The notes below the pieces were generated by a model. That model was given only the letters and a program-made list of their open reading frames with translations. It had not been told where the DNA came from and ran no database searches. Below are positions 5,481 through 5,661 of a stretch of DNA of 5,661 nucleotides, piece by piece (position 1 is the first letter of the stretch; each line of letters begins with the position of its first letter). The DNA lies in contig JAJKJG010000198.1 of assembly GCA_021154065.1 (NCBI GenBank), positions 1 through 5,661 on the forward strand, written 5' to 3'. The DNA comes from Methylobacterium sp. Lineage in GTDB: Bacteria > Pseudomonadota > Alphaproteobacteria > Rhizobiales > Beijerinckiaceae. The position numbers and the translations under genes were made by a program.

Positions 5481-5661
5481 TCATGCAAGAGTGCCGGGCG
5501 CAGCCGCCCTTGGCCGCCGGAAGCGCCAGTCCGGGCGGACGCTGCGCACCAGCATCATTTCGCCGACGTTTTCGGGCGTGAGGAGCCCGACCATCCGGCC
5601 GCCCTCGTCGAGGATGAACAGGGCCGGCGCTTTCGTCGCGTTGAGCTTGGTGAGCGCCGCC
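5481..5661 (-). CDS. C-terminal end of a CBS-domain protein, probably a site-2 protease (M50)
   Basis: The last 59 codons of a gene that enters from the right edge, ending at TGA 5483-5481. The visible sequence, ALTKLNATKAPALFILDEGG then RMVGLLTPENVGEMMLVRSV, is the end of a CBS domain: a strand ending in the PALFILD core, then GLLTPENVGE leading to the last helix. A short Arg/Pro/Ala-rich tail (RPDWRFRRPRAAAPGTLA) follows. This ending is familiar from alphaproteobacterial site-2 protease family (M50) metalloproteases with C-terminal CBS domains, whose catalytic HExxH part would lie outside the window. Other CBS proteins with this ending cannot be excluded. It ends 28 bases before the TAXI gene on the same strand, so the two probably share a transcript. 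Confidence 0.7.
   Translation of the reverse strand, partial: AALTKLNATKAPALFILDEGGRMVGLLTPENVGEMMLVRSVRPDWRFRRPRAAAPGTLA

Noticed and set aside
5453..5488. HEAGH, a zinc-protease-like HExxH motif, in the TTG-started extension of the TAXI gene
   Set aside because: The extension overlaps the stop of the upstream gene, lacks a Shine-Dalgarno, and is followed by the real start before the anchor helix. Five residues of match are expected by chance.

Overview
The window looks like chromosomal DNA from a GC-rich alphaproteobacterium of the Hyphomicrobiales; Methylobacteriaceae is plausible but not proven. The grounds are a typical alphaproteobacterial TypA/BipA, a membrane-anchored TAXI protein of the kind common in this order, a DUF2061 protein, high GC3, and frequent GGAG-type ribosome binding sites. 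No phage, IS, CRISPR, tRNA or rRNA signal was seen.

Layout. At the left edge (1-116, minus) is the N-terminal part of a DUF2061 membrane protein. A 226-base divergent spacer follows. From 343 to 1858 (plus) run five consecutive small genes (117, 96, 93, 88 and 66 aa). All encode cysteine-free, very polar proteins that are mostly rich in glycine and predicted to be disordered. A sixth small plus-strand gene (1960-2115, 51 aa) has a hydrophobic N-terminus. It is preceded by a structured leader in which a 14-bp hairpin would cover both its Shine-Dalgarno sequence and its start codon. A smaller hairpin covers the Shine-Dalgarno of the first disordered-protein gene.

The right half is all minus strand, read from high to low coordinates: the last 59 codons of a CBS-domain protein, probably a site-2 protease (5481-5661); a two-helix, membrane-tethered TAXI-type solute-binding protein (4130-5452); a perfect 28-bp palindrome with a T-rich tail (4041-4076); then complete typA (2199-4028). 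The protease and TAXI genes are 28 bases apart and probably form one transcription unit. The palindrome lies only 20 bases upstream of typA, so it either separates typA from the TAXI unit or acts as an attenuator in the typA leader.

The least explained part is the plus-strand block 314-2115: a run of disordered proteins plus two initiation-site hairpins. The composition recalls hydrophilins and other stress-protective proteins, but no function can be assigned from sequence alone. No convincing EcfG or sigma-70 promoter was found in front of it.
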